Assembly (NCBI RefSeq): GCF_022605165.1
Contig: NC_063071.1
Location: 2,232,001-2,296,000, forward strand
From: Purpureocillium takamizusanense
Taxonomy: Eukaryota > Ascomycota > Sordariomycetes > Hypocreales > Ophiocordycipitaceae
DNA: 64,000 nucleotides
Direction of reading: 5' to 3'
Below are positions 20,583-32,878 of the stretch, piece after piece. Under the pieces are notes generated by a model. It was given only the letters and a program-made list of their open reading frames with translations, searched no databases and was not told the origin of the DNA. The translations under genes were made by a program, and so were the position numbers. Every line of letters begins with the position of its first letter. The stretch's first letter is position 1.

Positions 20583-23500
20583 ATGCGCCCCGCGATGGGC
20601 GGCAACGCCGGTTCCGAGGCGCAGGGCGGCGCCCTTCGCGAGGCCGTCACCTACTGGTCAGACTTCATCGCCCGGTGCATCTTCAAGCGTCTCGACGTCG
20701 ACAAGTTCAAGGAGTTTGTCCCGCTCATCCACTCCAAGCACCCGCTGCCCCCCGTCATCGTCGCCGACCTCTTCCTCAAGCCCCAGGGCTCCAACAACGT
20801 CAGCCTTGATCCGCGCTTCCCCCCGTACATTCAGACCCTCACCCAGCTGGGCTACGTCGACGCCCCGTCGCTACTCCTGTCGCTCCATAAATACTCGGCA
20901 CTCCACAAGCACGTGAAGCCCTCATCCGACGCCCAACAGTTAGGCGCGGCCGACGACGAGGCCTCTCGGAAACCACAGGAGCCGCGTCGTTGGAAGATCT
21001 CCGCCTGGGCCGAGGAGTTCATCTTCTACCATGTCATAAAGATGATCATCGATGGCACCGCCATCCGCGAGGCCCGAGCTGCCCTGGTCATTGTCAAGGT
21101 GCTCTGCAAGTGGATGGACCTCTTCGCCTCCGTCTCGACCGCGCTCTCCGCCGACGTCCTCGGAGAGATTCAAAATCCACAGCACCGCGACGACATGGAG
21201 TCTTCCCGCGCCGCCTTTGTCCCGCTGCTCCTGCGCATGGTGGAGAGCACCGAGTTTCTCGACGTCATCGGCAAGCCCCTTGCCAAAGGTGAGAGACTCA
21301 CCACTGGCTGACACACCCAGCACCCATCGCTAACACGGTTTCGCAGGTGCACGCAAAGAGCTCTCACAGAGCATGTCCGGCTTCATCCACACCCTGCAGG
21401 CCGCCCCCGGCTTCGTCGAGAGGCTCGAAATGTTCCGCTCCGAGACGCTCGCAAAATTCGACCCCGCTGATAAAAAAAAGCAGGCCGCTGCCAACGCCGC
21501 AATGGATGAGTTGTTGGAGAACGCCGCGGGCCTCGACGACTTTGTCGTGGCCGATATCCCCATCTCCAACACGCGGGCTGGGCTATACGTGCACTTAAAC
21601 GCATCGGTCAGCTCCCAGCGCCCCAAGTCCCCTTAAGGGTGTTTTGTTCTGACACCCTTGCTCTCTAGCTTGCTGGTCGGCCATTGATTGATGACAATGC
21701 ATTACTCTCATACATTCACAACAGATATCAGGTGACTGCCCACAGCCTATTCTCGTCATTGTCTGCTCTTCTGACCGTGACGCTTAGGGCGAGACCCAAT
21801 CCGGCGCCGTTGACCTCATTCTGGCCTCGTTTGATGTCCTTGCCAATGCCGTCTTTCGCAATGAGGGCCCAAGGGACGCCCACGTGCTCAAGTCGTTTCT
21901 GGTGAACAAGGTGCCCTTGCTCCTCTCGCAGCTGTTTTCGCCGCAATTCTCCACCACATCATCGGAGTTCTGCATTACAGAGGCGCTGAATCGTGTCGAT
22001 ACGAGCGTCTTTCCGACGGCGTCACTCATGTTTGACGAGTCGCGGAGTAACAATCCATACACGGAAAGCGTGAGGGAAGAGTTTTGTACTGCGTGCGCAC
22101 TGCACGGCCTGGTGCAGCGCGAACATGTCGAGAGAATACTGGGCGAGACGTCCATGTCATACGAGCCATCTCTGGAGAAGCTTTCCAAGGATAAGCTGGT
22201 CCAAGACTGTCTTTCAGACTCGGAAAAGATTCAAAGTCTCGTCAGAGAGCTGGACAAGATGGATGGCAACGTCGGTGCCATGTGCCAGGCACTCGTGGAG
22301 GTACATTAATTCGGCCCGCCGCAGCGTGAAAACGGCATGGCAGATGCTAACGCACAGGCAGATCATTCGCCAACTCTGTAACACCAAGGAGACGGTGTTC
22401 TTGAGGGTCTTGTGCAGCGAGCTGGCGCAAAAGCCCCAGTCTCTGGATATCCTGCTCCTTTTCGAAAAGCTCACATCGGTCCTCGAGCCTGTGTGCCAGC
22501 TGTTGGACACGTGGAGATATGACGACCCGGAAGGGGAGTACCAGCCCATCTATGAAGAGTTTGGTGGCATCATGCTCCTCGTCCTAGCCTTTGTCTATCG
22601 ATACAGCCTGACGCCAGCGGACATTGGCATCACATCTCCAGAATCGGGCGTGGCCAAGATTCTGACCCGAGCCCACATCGCCCGTTCCAACGACGAGTTG
22701 GTGGGCCGCGAGGCTTCCCACATGAATGGCTGGATTCACGGGCTCTTCGACACCGAGTCGGGCGGTCTCGGCGATGAGCTGATGTCGTCTTGCCCCCCGC
22801 AGGAGTTTTACTTGCTCGTGGCCTCGATATTCCAGAGCACCGTCGTCGCCTATACCTTTGGCTACATCAATGACGAACAGCTCAAGTCTGGTATCGAATG
22901 TTGGTGAACCCCGTGCAGCATTTGCAGAGCCTGGTCACTGCAGCTAACGATAGCCAGACGTGGGTGACACATTTTTGCTGCCGTCGCTGGTGCCAGCCCT
23001 CCAGTTTCTCTCGGACTCGCTTTGGGTCGAACAAAAGGGGCAAAAGACCATCATCAAGATTCTGCATCTTATCCTCCTTCCAAACTTGGCGTCGAGTGAA
23101 GCCGGGGCGATGCTGTCCTCGGTCAAGTATCTAATTGCCAAACCACTGGAGAACTCTCTTCGGGCGTACCAGAAGCAGGACCCTAAGAACCAGGATATTG
23201 ATCCGCTGCTCCGGGCGCTCAAGGACAGTCTTCCGCTATCGCGGCGAACGGGAGGCGCAGATCACAACGAGATGAGCTCATGGGCGAGCAGCTCGAGCAG
23301 CGGCCTCGCGGGGGCAGTCAAGCACACAATACAGGGGCTCGTCCAGTGGAGTCTACACCACGGCATCAACGCGACGCCGGCGTCGTATACTCACCGTCAG
23401 CTGATGGCATCATGCAGGGTTGGGGGCACCAGGCGCATGCTACAGGTGATGCTAGACGAGATCCGGCATCAGTCCGAGGCCGGGAGCGCGAGCATCGTCT

Positions 23501-24030
23501 ACGACGTGGTCGGCGCCATGATATGCGCGCCAGACGTGACCAACGAGCCCCCGCCGGCAGCGGGCATTTTGGATGTTTCGGGCAACATGCCTCCGCCAGT
23601 GCAGCGGCCGTTGACCCTGCGGGAGGTGCTCAGGGCGGAGGCGGAGGACTGCCGAAAGCTGCAGAAGAAGGACCCCGTCTTGGCTGAGATTGTGGCCCGT
23701 CTGCATCGAAGGGTGGAAACACACATGGCGCTCCCGCAGCCGCAAACACTGCTCCCGGGGCAGGACATGCCGCTGGACCTGAACGGCGGGACCGGCGGCC
23801 TCGAGGACGCCATGGCCGCAGCTGCCGCCGCCGCGGGCGTCCAGGGCGATGCGATGCCGGTGGACGGCGTCGGCTTGGACATGGGCATGGGCAGCGTCGG
23901 GTCGGACCTTGGCCTCGGCGGCGGGAGCGCTGGCGGCCTTGACAACACTGGCGACGCAGAACTTTTTGGGCTGGATCACGGCATGGGCATGTTTGACGGC
24001 TGGGAGAGCATGGACTTGAGCGGGAGTTGA
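20583..24030 (+). CDS. MED5: Mediator complex subunit 5 (MED5/NUT1)
   Basis: MED5 is a tail-module subunit of Mediator, which links activators to RNA polymerase II. Exons 20583-21288, 21347-21606, 21669-21731, 21788-22300, 22362-22899 and 22958-24030 give 1050 residues, in the usual range. All five introns are GT-AG and preserve frame. Recognisable MED5 blocks: AVTYWSDFIARCIFKRLDV near the N terminus, RWKISAWAEEFIFYHVIK (about 136-155), RPLIDDNALLSYIHNRYQ supplied entirely by the 63-nt third exon, and GDTFLLPSLVPALQFL, which is joined to the preceding GIEY across the last intron. The protein is alpha-helical throughout and ends in an Ala/Gly/Met-rich tail. I chose the ATG at 20583 because upstream codons are low-complexity leader. 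Confidence 0.93.
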
Positions 24031-25134
24031 GGGCTGAAGTGGGCGTTTATTTGATAGCACTTGTGATACCAGAGTCGCGGCGGCGCTGAGTGCGCTGTGT
24101 TGGCTACTACTTTGAGGGATTGGCATGGCGATTGGGCCGGTGTTTTGTTGTCGGGACAAGGCCAACAAACAAGCTGGGCCGACTTGGTTGTAGAGGGGCA
24201 TGCATAGCAGGCGGGTGAAGTTGAGATGATGGAAGGAGCCTGTGCGTGCGTGTCTGCCTGTCATGGCAAAATGGAGTTGAAGCCTTGCAAAGGATACCAT
24301 ATATCATTAGGGGCAACCAACCATTAGTGATCTCACACGCAACAACAAATGCAACTCAATGAAATACTAAGTTAAGGTACCAAAGGTAGATGGAGTCAAC
24401 CACTGACGGGTCTCAAGATGCAGCAGCAGCAACCACGACAACAACAGCAGCAGATGCCGTGCTCAGGGCGCCAAAGCTCCTGGGCGGGTCGGGCAGCTTC
24501 CCGTGCCGTCTCGCATTCAAGGGTTGGGCAGTAGGTACCTTTGGTGGCCGGGCGCTTCTGGAACGCCGGCCTGGATCGTGCTGGGCTGGCTGGCTGGTCA
24601 GTGGCTGGCCCACCTAGACGTCCGGCCGAGGCCAGCGCAAGCTCCCTGAACTTGGTGGAGCTACCCGCTGAAGCACTGGACACCTCCCTCCCTCCAGTGC
24701 CCGAGCTCCATTGTTGACTTGGAGCACCCGACACCACTGGAGCCACCTAGCATTTTTCAGTGAAGCGTCCATGGAAGCGTCCATCCATCCATTGAAAGCA
24801 CCCCCAGCACCTGAGCCTGCTCCACTCCGTCTGCCATCCACCCATCAAAGTTGAGGACAGGACAGGAAGGAGGATGAGCAGGGGGGAGGGAGAGAGAGAG
24901 AGGCCACCTCACATTTCCCACGCTCGTCGAGAGCTCTCACACACGCGCACGCGCACGCACACGCAGACACACACAACTTCCCTTCCTCCTTCCTCCACGC
25001 CCCCCGCCACCACCCCCTTCCGCCATCGTCAATCCACCTTCACCTCACCTCACCCGGTCCCCCCTCCCCTCTCTTCTGTTTCCGTCTCGCGTGTGCGCCT
25101 GAATTGAAGTCGGAGCGTGCCTGTGTCTTCCACA
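24031..25134. promoter_or_regulatory. Intergenic region upstream of the TRAP-alpha gene
   Basis: 1.1 kb between co-directional genes. It includes CAG/CAA-rich simple sequence at about 24420-24455, one TAGGTACCT motif at 24532-24540, a GA tract near 24886-24902, and an AC/CA-rich tract near 24935-24975. The last 150 bases are strongly pyrimidine-rich, as expected for a fungal core promoter and leader. No coding frame is supported. Confidence 0.5.
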
Positions 25135-26339
25135 ATGCTCTTCTCGTCGTCTCTCCTTGCCTTGCTGGCTGTCCAGGTCTGGGGCGTCGTCGCCCAGGTA
25201 CGTTCGTTGGCGATGCCTCACGTTCTCTCTCCCTCTTTTCCTTGAGCCACGCGTGCGCGATATGCATCGTGCTGCGCAGGAAGGCTCTTACACCGCGTCT
25301 AATCTCGCCCTCTTATTCTCTGCGCACTATTCCCCATCCCCATTCCCCTCCCAGCGCGCGGCGCAGCCTGACTGCCCGTCCCGTCGATGGGCGGCCAGCC
25401 CCCTTGGACTCCCATGGGACAGAGGAGGAGAGGATCATTGCTGACAGAGTGTGCGCACGCGCGCGCGCGCAACGTACAGGCCGATGCCGACGCCGCTGCC
25501 GACGCGGGCAAGACGTACTCGACGCCCCCGGAGCTCTCCGCCGACGTCAAGACGACGTTCCCCGACGCCGACATCCTCGGCGTGCGGCTCATCAATGGGC
25601 GCCCGACGCGCGCCCTCGTCGAGGTGACCAACAAGGAGGACGGCCCCATCAACGTGGCCTTCATGACGGGCGTCCTGGCCACCACCCAGGAGCTCCCCGC
25701 CGACGCCCCCGCCTACCAGGGCATCGTCCGCAACCTCACGGCCGTCCAGTACAACCTCCCCATCGAGGCCGGCGAGACAAAGTCCATCCCCTACTCCTTC
25801 GCCCTCGACATGCAGCCCCAAGACGTCCGCCTCTCTCTCGTCGCCGTCATCACCAACGCCAAGGGCAACTTGTTCCAGATTGCTGCCCACGACGGCACCG
25901 CCGCCATTGTCGAGGCTCCCACCAGCTTCTTCGATCCCCAGATGTACGTTTCCTCCATTGTTTCAGACACGAGAGACGTCTTGTCACTCGCGCAATGCTC
26001 TCTCTAACCCAACCCAAATCCACTCACGCTTACTCCTCGCACAGCATCTTCCTCTACCTCGTCCTCTCGGGCGCCTTCGCCGGGACGCTCTACTTTGTCT
26101 ACAAGACCTGGATCGAGGCCCTCTTCCCTCAGGCCAAGCGCACCAAGCCCGCCCGCAAGAGCAAGAAGGCCGTCGACGCCGACGCCGCCCTCTCTGGCCC
26201 CGATACCGCCGCCGCCGCTTCCGCCACCGGCGTCAGCAAGTCCTACGACGAGAGCTGGATCCCCGACCACCACATCAACCGCCCCGTGGCCAAGCGCGTC
26301 AAGTCGACTGCCAGCCAGAAGAAGAAGGGCGCCGAGTAA
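25135..26339 (+). CDS. Translocon-associated protein alpha-type ER membrane protein (IRC22 family)
   Basis: Exons 25135-25197, 25480-25943 and 26045-26339 give 273 residues. Exon 1 is exactly a signal peptide (MLFSSSLLALLAVQVWGVVAQ, split by the intron at its end). A lumenal domain follows (about 22-175) with the TRAP-alpha blocks NGRPTRALVEVTNKE, VAFMTGVL and RNLTAVQYNLPIEAGE, including an N-glycosylation site (NLT). One membrane span (IFLYLVLSGAFAGTLYFVY) is formed across the second intron, and the tail is basic (SQKKKGAE). In animals TRAP-alpha assists the Sec61 channel; fungal relatives are annotated IRC22. The first intron is long (282 nt), and an apparent continuous frame across it is false. 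It converges with the SNF2 gene. Confidence 0.92.
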
Positions 26340-26991
26340 GCGCCTTTCCTTCCCGGGAGCCCTTTTTTTTGGTGGTGCTGGTGGTGGACAGCAGCCGCAG
26401 AACGACTCCACCCGCCCGCCGGTCGCCGTAGCGAGCCTTGAGGGGTGCGAGGCTCGTGGCTTCTGCCGGCTGCGCGGTAGCCATGTGTCAAGCCTCTGCG
26501 ACCAGGCAGGTTGGGCTGGAGGTAGTGGCACGTGGCATGTGGCAGGCGCTGTGTACCGTTCTGTGGCGTTGACCTGGTAGAGCCATGGCCAAAAGGCGGA
26601 AATGGAACGCTGCAAGAGGGGGTGGTGGGAAAAGCGAACGGCGAAAAGTGTTGTACAGTATTGTGTCAGTGACAGACAGGCTAGATCATGACAGCATCTT
26701 TTTTCCTCCACCACGTTGGAATTTCCGCATTGCAAGCCACAAGGCGCGGCGTCACTTTACCATGGCGTCTTTTCATAATTACCTATGACGGACTCTTTTG
26801 TTACTCTACGTTTTACGTCCTCTATCAGGCTATGCACACGGTTTGGGGCAAGCAGGGCATCCAATCCCGACAGCGCCCGTCAGGCAGCCCTCGGGAGCTG
26901 CTCATACTCATAACGTCGTCAACACCATGTCACGTTTCTTGTTGCCTCCACCGAAGACGCCCACCTCGGGCCGGGCCGAACTCTACCCGTC
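26340..26991. other. Convergent intergenic region, TRAP-alpha and SNF2-RING genes
   Basis: 650 bp between two 3' ends. Nothing coding or structural was recognised; it probably contains both 3' untranslated regions. Confidence 0.55.
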
Positions 26992-29900
26992 TCAGGTCCT
27001 CCGCTGCTCGGCCGCTTCGCCTGCTAGGTAGCCCATGACGGCCTTGTCTCGAAGCCTCGGATCTGCAATAGGACGGCCGCCGTCGCCGCCGCTGCCGCTG
27101 TTGGCCTCGGTCACGCCCTCGCTCCCCGTCGCCGCGGCGACGTGTTGTCGCGGCCGCCCAAACAGGCACTCCCACAGGTCGCCCTTGTCGACCACCTCGC
27201 CGGCGGAGCGGTCCTTGCTCATGAGCCTGGACAGCGCGGCGTGCTCGAGCTCGAGCGTGTTGGCGGCCTCGATGCTCGCGTCGAGGAGCTGGAGCTGCTC
27301 GGGCGTGGCCTCTCGTTCCTTTTCCCTGTCGTTGGCGTCGTCGGGACGATGGTCCTGGTGGTGGTGGTGGTAGTGGTGGCGGCGGCGCCCCCCGCCCATG
27401 TGCTCCATACGACGCCGGACCGAGAGGTTGTGGATGCTCTCCTCGACGGTGCCGGACACGAGGTAGAGCCAGACGGTCGTCTCGTGCTGCTGGCCGATGC
27501 GGTCGACGCGGGCAATGGCCTGCAGCTCGAGGGCCGTGTTGAGGAGCGGCTCGCAGAGGAACACGTGCGAGGCGTTGACGAGGTTGAGCCCGGACGAGTG
27601 GGCGCGGGCGTGGAGCAGAAACACCTCGACGGCCGGGTCCTCCTTGAACTTGGCGATGCCCGCATGCTCGTCGATGGAGGCGTGCCCAATGTGGAACCGC
27701 CGGAAGGCGTTGCGCAGCACCGTCAGGAAGTCGCGGTACTGGGAGAAGACGATGGACTTGGCGCCGGGGTCCGACTCGCGCAGCCACACGAGGTGCCTGA
27801 CCAGCGTGTCCACCTTTGTCGTGAACGAGGGTCCGTCCAGGTCCACGTTCTTGATCTCCGCCAGCTGGTCCGCGTTGAACTCGGCGTAGATGGCGGACTT
27901 GCGCGGTGCGGCGGCGGGACCGATGGAGGCGCTGCCTCGTCTCTGCTGGGGGGAGCTCGCCGCGGCGGCGTTGCTACTACCGGCCCTGTTGCTGCTGGAG
28001 GACGGCTCGCTCGTGACCTGCAGCTGCTGCGGCTTGATGGTGATGTCGTGAAGATTCGAAGGCTTGAGCGCCCTCTTGCAGACGGGGCAGTTGTGGTGCG
28101 CCTTGAACCACATGGTCATGCACTCCTTGCAGAACTGGTGGCCGCAGACGGTCAAGACGCCAATCGTGAAGGGCATCTGGCAGATGACGCACATGCGCGG
28201 CTCGTTGGACTTGGAGCCCGCTTCCTTCAAGTTAAGAACTGATAGAGAAACCAAGTCAGCTTGATCGGCCAGCGACGGGCCATGGCAACGACAACTACTC
28301 ACGATATCGGTGCTTTGCCTCGGCCGACGAGAGCTTGCGCCGCATGTCCTCTTCTTGCTGGGCCATCTTGGCAATTGCCTCGTCTGTCTTGGAGCCTTCG
28401 TAAGGTAGGACTGCGTCCGACACGGCCTGCAGCTGCCGGTAATATTCAAGACGCGTGTTCATGGCCGTCTTGAAGCTCTCAATCTCCGATTCGAGCGCCG
28501 CCGCGGCCTTGTTTTGCGCTGTGAGCTGCGCATGTGTCGACGTCATATGCGCAGCCACGATGCGGGCTTCCACCGCCTCTCTCGCAGTCGGCGCCGTATC
28601 GCGCGTCAGCCTGGTCTGCAGGCCACGAAGGTCGCTAATAGCAGCCCTCATCGACTTTTGCGCCCGTCCCGGCTTGACCTCGGCACGCTTCGCGAGCATT
28701 TCCAGGAGCTTCTCCGGTGCAGGTCCGTCGCCTTCCTTGGCCAGCCTGATGGACGTTTCCGTCTCGTGCTTCACGAGCTCGTTTGTCTGGCCTGTAATGG
28801 CGTCCTGGCGGTCGGCTATGGCTGCCCTCAGGGTTTGGTAGTAGACCATGAGCAGGTCTTGGAACTTGGCAGAGTCTGCGAGCTCCTCGCCTGTCGTCTC
28901 GACCTCGTCTTCCTCATCGACGAGGGGCCGTAGAAGTAGCTGCACAACTTCCTCCCGCCACTCATCAACCACGTTGGCCTGGTCGTTCAGCTCGCCGTAG
29001 AGATCCTCGAGATTCTCCACGACGCGCGCGCTCTCAAGGCCCTTTTCCGACTTGATGACAAGCTCCGGGATCTCCGTGAACTGCTGATTCGCAGCCCTGC
29101 GCTTGATCTTATTCATGAGCCGCGTGGCCTTGCGATTGCTCTCACGAAGTATCTCTCGACGGATGACTTTGGCCTGATCGTAACCCTCATCTTCCAGCTT
29201 CTTGAGCCGCTTGAACTCTTCTGACTCTGGCTCTGTCATTTCTGCATTGTCCCGGATCTGAAAATAGGCGTTGGCGCAGAAGAAGACGGCCTTGTGATGT
29301 AGCTCAAGCGACGAACGCAACCGCCGTCGGCACTCGCTAATTCGCCCCTTATTCTCGCCATCTTCGTGCTCAGCTTCTGATTCCGACAAGTCGGACAAGT
29401 CGTTGGACTCTGCCTTCGTGACGGCCTCCTCCCCACCCTGATCGCGGATGGCATCCGTAAGTCTCACCCTCGCATCCGCCACAAGCTTTTCGGTCTCCGC
29501 CCGCACTTGCTCCCAGATGTCAAGTGCAACTTTCACGCGCGGGCTGTTCTCATACAGCTGACCTCGCGTGAGCCGGCTCGAGATATACGCCCGCTCATCG
29601 TTTCGAATTGCATTCTCGCTTTGCTCGAGCATGGCGTTGAGAACCTCATCCACCGTCCTCATCGGTCGGTTCTTGTTTGACCCCAGGAGTCGGCGACTAT
29701 ACACGCCAACTTCTGGGTGCAACGTCGTCTGTCGCAAACGGTTTAACCACACCCTCATTGCATCTTCGTACTTTTCCGGCTCCCAGTGTTCGTCTACAGG
29801 AGAGCCCTCCAGGTCGAACCCGCATTCCTCAGCCATCTCCTTGAAAAGCGACTGGTAGTGTTGCTCCTCGACAGCCGTGAAGGGCATGCTGATGACATAT

Positions 29901-31708
29901 CTCTTCTGTGGCGGGAGCATGATTTCGTCTCGGACCAGAGCCTTGGTGTGTCGCAGCGATATTGCCCTGAATATCTGCTGGAAGACCGGCTTGTGATTGT
30001 TTATCAAAGCTTGCCAGACGTGTGATGCCGAGCAGTATGGCTCGTAACCCAAGAAAGACAAAAGGCCAAGTAAGTCCTTGACGTCGTCCTTGACAGGGGT
30101 TCCGGTGATTCCCCAGGAGTTGACGCGAGGCAGCGCTCGTGCAACGATTGCTGCTTGGCTGTACCCGTTCTCAATCATCTGTGCTTCGTCCAGACAGAGT
30201 CTCCACCATGAGATCTTGACGAGCGGCGACATCATCCTAGGATACGCGCGCTCGTATCTACGAGGGCGTTTTGGCGGCTCTTGAGCGAAATGGACTTCGG
30301 CAGACAAGACAGAGTAAGTCGTGATGACAATGTCGTGTTCCGCTAGGTCCTGCACAATGTCGTCTTCCTCTCCCTGAAGCTTCTTGCAGCCCTCGTAGTG
30401 TTTGACCCGCAGCGATGGCGCGTGGCGTGCCATTTCAGACACCCATTGCTGTCGCAGTGATTCGGGGGTAACAATGAGGGTGGCACGACTTGATGTGCGC
30501 CCCTTGGGATCTTTTGTCAGGGTCGGTAGGTCCATACAGGAGTTGAGAAGTATGAGGCCCAGTATTTCCAAGGTCTTTCCTAGGCCCATCTCCTCCGCCA
30601 GGATGCCACCTTTGATTGCCCTGTCCGCTTCCTCGTAGAGCGACTTGTCTCGTGTAATCGTCTGGAATACATCGCTGACAAACACTGTATCTCCACTTGA
30701 ATCGCGAACATCTCGAAACGTGTCGATTCTTGATGTAGATCCCTGCTTCGAAAGTGGTCGAAGTCGTGATTCCTCGGCATCCCACTCCATGCCCTCTCTT
30801 GCGAGAAGCCACTTCAACGTACGCTTCTGGTAAGGAAAAAGTGTCGCCTCCAGCCCCGGAACCTCTATCGATGCGGCATGGCTATCGTCTTTTGGTGGCA
30901 CGAATGCCGCGTCGTAAAAGTCCATTGGTGACCAAGCTTTATCGGGTGCAACGGTCGGGTAGAAGGCGTTGATGACAGCTTGGCTATCTTTGCGCTCGAG
31001 AATCCTCCGCAAGCGGAAGAATGGGGATGGTGTCGAGTTCCAAAAAAGCTCCAAGGCTACGGTCACCGTCGTCATTTTGCCATCGCACTCGACTGCGATA
31101 CCCATCGCCTTCCACAAACGGCCAGGTTCATTATGTGCGATGCTGTGCGCCGGGGTATCGAATATTTGAATCGCCTGTTTCGCAGCTTCTCGCGGTCTGA
31201 GCGCTATCAAAGTGTCTAGTTTCCCTATCGGGGACGTCGAAGGCGATGACAGGGCTAGACCCCTGCCCTGAAGAGTGCCATCTCTCAGCGGTATGCCCGT
31301 CGTCATGTATCCTTTGGAAAGGCCGATTCGCAAGTATCCTTCCACATCGTGAAAAGTCTTGGTGGAAGTCTTCGGTGTGTCCTCTGTGCAGGGGCGACGA
31401 AACGATACTTGGCTCTTGGCCACAGAGATGGCGAGGTCGGGGCGAGGATCAAGCTTGAGCCGCTTGTTGGGCGGCTCGGCCGCAGAACTTTCGGTCGCGT
31501 CATCAATGCCGGCGGATGAAGAAGGTATGGCTAGGATGTACTGAACGACTTCGGCCGGAATCGGGTCTGTGTCCACCTCTGTCAATTACACATCACTTGG
31601 GCAGCCCAGGCACGTCAGAAAACGAGGCGTGCACCCACCATCAATGCCGACTTTGGAGTCCGGTCGAAAAGGCTTGGGGCGCCGAGCTGTAACTTTTGTT
31701 CGAGGCAT
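26992..31708 (-). CDS. SNF2-family helicase with RING finger (IRC20/SHPRH-like E3 ligase)
   Basis: Exons 31708-31639, 31578-28303 and 28238-26992 (minus strand) give 1530 residues. The ATG at 31708 starts a basic 23-residue exon (MPRTKVTARRPKPF) that splices in frame to EVDTDPIP; both introns are GT-AG. The SNF2 ATPase is split: Walker A region GGILAEEMGLGKT near residue 350, DEAQ box (CLDEAQMIE), then an insert of several hundred residues rich in charged coiled coil, a C3HC4 RING at about 1125-1165 (CVICQMPF then CGHQFCKEC then CPVCKR), and helicase motifs SIVFSQY, SSGLNL and QAIARVDRIGQ near 1355. This order and length match yeast Irc20 and animal SHPRH, ubiquitin ligases acting in genome stability. 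It is divergent from the mS41 gene. Confidence 0.93.
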
Positions 31709-32170
31709 CTCTGCCAATCATCTGTTCCGCGGGGCTGTCTAACAGCGAGCCCCAGGAATGTCTTATGGCATTATGAAGGAGGGAAAGTTGCGCGAGGCCA
31801 TCCAGTGGCGACCCGTGAAAGTGCTCCGAGAAAGGCGCGAGTCGTCCGCGCGGGTGTTACCGTTAGACGGCTCAGCCTAACTCCGGCCCCACGCGAGATA
31901 ATCCCGAAAGCCAATGGATAACGACTTGAGGCGCGCCACACCCGTGCGACCCCTTCAGCCTTGCTTACCTAACTCAGCTGCATCAAATTTCGAGGTCCAT
32001 CACCGGAACGAACCAGCTCAGACTTGCTCCCCTTCAGCGACGACGACGACGAAAGCCTGCGCGCCTGCGGTCTCGTCGCCACACTCAACTATAATGTTTG
32101 TTACATTGGTTTTTGATGTATTCGTCTCGATCGACGGACAATTGCTAACTTGGACGTCCCTCCAGCCACG
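31709..32170. promoter_or_regulatory. Divergent promoter, SNF2-RING gene and mS41
   Basis: 462 bp between two divergent genes, with no supported coding frame. The part before mS41 is pyrimidine/AC-rich and contains repeated CGACGACGACGA, a typical leader sequence. Confidence 0.5.
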
Positions 32171-32878
32171 ATGAGAGCACCCACGCTCAGGCCATACCTG
32201 CGCCTCTTCGCGCCGAGCATCCACCTTCCGGCCGCCGCCAGTCAGACGAGATGCCTTCACAAGACCCGGCCGCCACCGTCAATTCCCCAACCGCGGCCGT
32301 TTGTCCCCGATGTTGAGACCTTCCTGACGCTCATCGGCCGGGGCCTCAGCAAGCACGCCTCCAAGTTCCCCTCGTGGGAGTCGCTCTTCTCCCTCACATC
32401 GCCGCAGCTCAAGGAGCTTGGCATCGAGCCCCCGCGGAACCGGCGATACCTTTTGCAGTGGATGCAGCGATACCGCAAGGGCGCGCTGGGCCCCGGCGGC
32501 GACTTCCAGTTCGTCAAGGACGGCGAAGCGCTGCTCAAGGTGGCCACGCCGCCGGCCGCGGTCATCAGCGACGCCCGATACGTGGTGAACGTGCCGCACC
32601 AGGCGGAGGAGGAGGCGGAACAGAAGCAGCAGCAGCCGGAGACGCTGCCGCGGCCGATCGGGTACACGGTGCACGGTCTGCGGTCAATAGCGGGGCCGTA
32701 TGCGACGCCGCTCCCGGGTCAGGCCGGGGCGGTGGTCAAGGTGACGGAGGGCATGTGGGAGCAACGCCGGGGACGTAAGGTTGACGGCGGTGAGAGGCGG
32801 CAGGCCGAGGTGCGGTTCAAGAAGCGCTCTGCCGAGCGCAGGGCGGCGCGCGAGGCCGAGATGCTGGCCAAGATGTAG
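32171..32878 (+). CDS. Mitochondrial small-subunit ribosomal protein mS41 (FYV4, IGR motif)
   Basis: The single exon gives 235 residues. An N-terminal presequence rich in Arg, Leu and Ser (MRAPTLRPYLRLF) fits mitochondrial import. The IGR domain (about 45-105) is clear: FLTLIGRGLSKHASKF, SWESLFSL, LKELGIEPPRNRRYLL and WMQRYRKG. This domain defines the FYV4/mS41 proteins of the fungal mitochondrial ribosome. The C-terminal half is basic and Arg/Glu-rich (EVRFKKRSAERRAAREAE), as in other mitoribosomal proteins. I chose the ATG at 32171 rather than one seven codons upstream because it begins the presequence and lies in a good context (cagccacgATG). Confidence 0.92.
   Translation: MRAPTLRPYLRLFAPSIHLPAAASQTRCLHKTRPPPSIPQPRPFVPDVETFLTLIGRGLSKHASKFPSWESLFSLTSPQLKELGIEPPRNRRYLLQWMQRYRKGALGPGGDFQFVKDGEALLKVATPPAAVISDARYVVNVPHQAEEEAEQKQQQPETLPRPIGYTVHGLRSIAGPYATPLPGQAGAVVKVTEGMWEQRRGRKVDGGERRQAEVRFKKRSAERRAAREAEMLAKM

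Noticed and set aside
25104..26339. Single 411-codon frame across the TRAP-alpha gene
   Set aside because: It reads through the long first intron and out of frame through exon 2; only the spliced reading gives a signal peptide and the TRAP-alpha domain.
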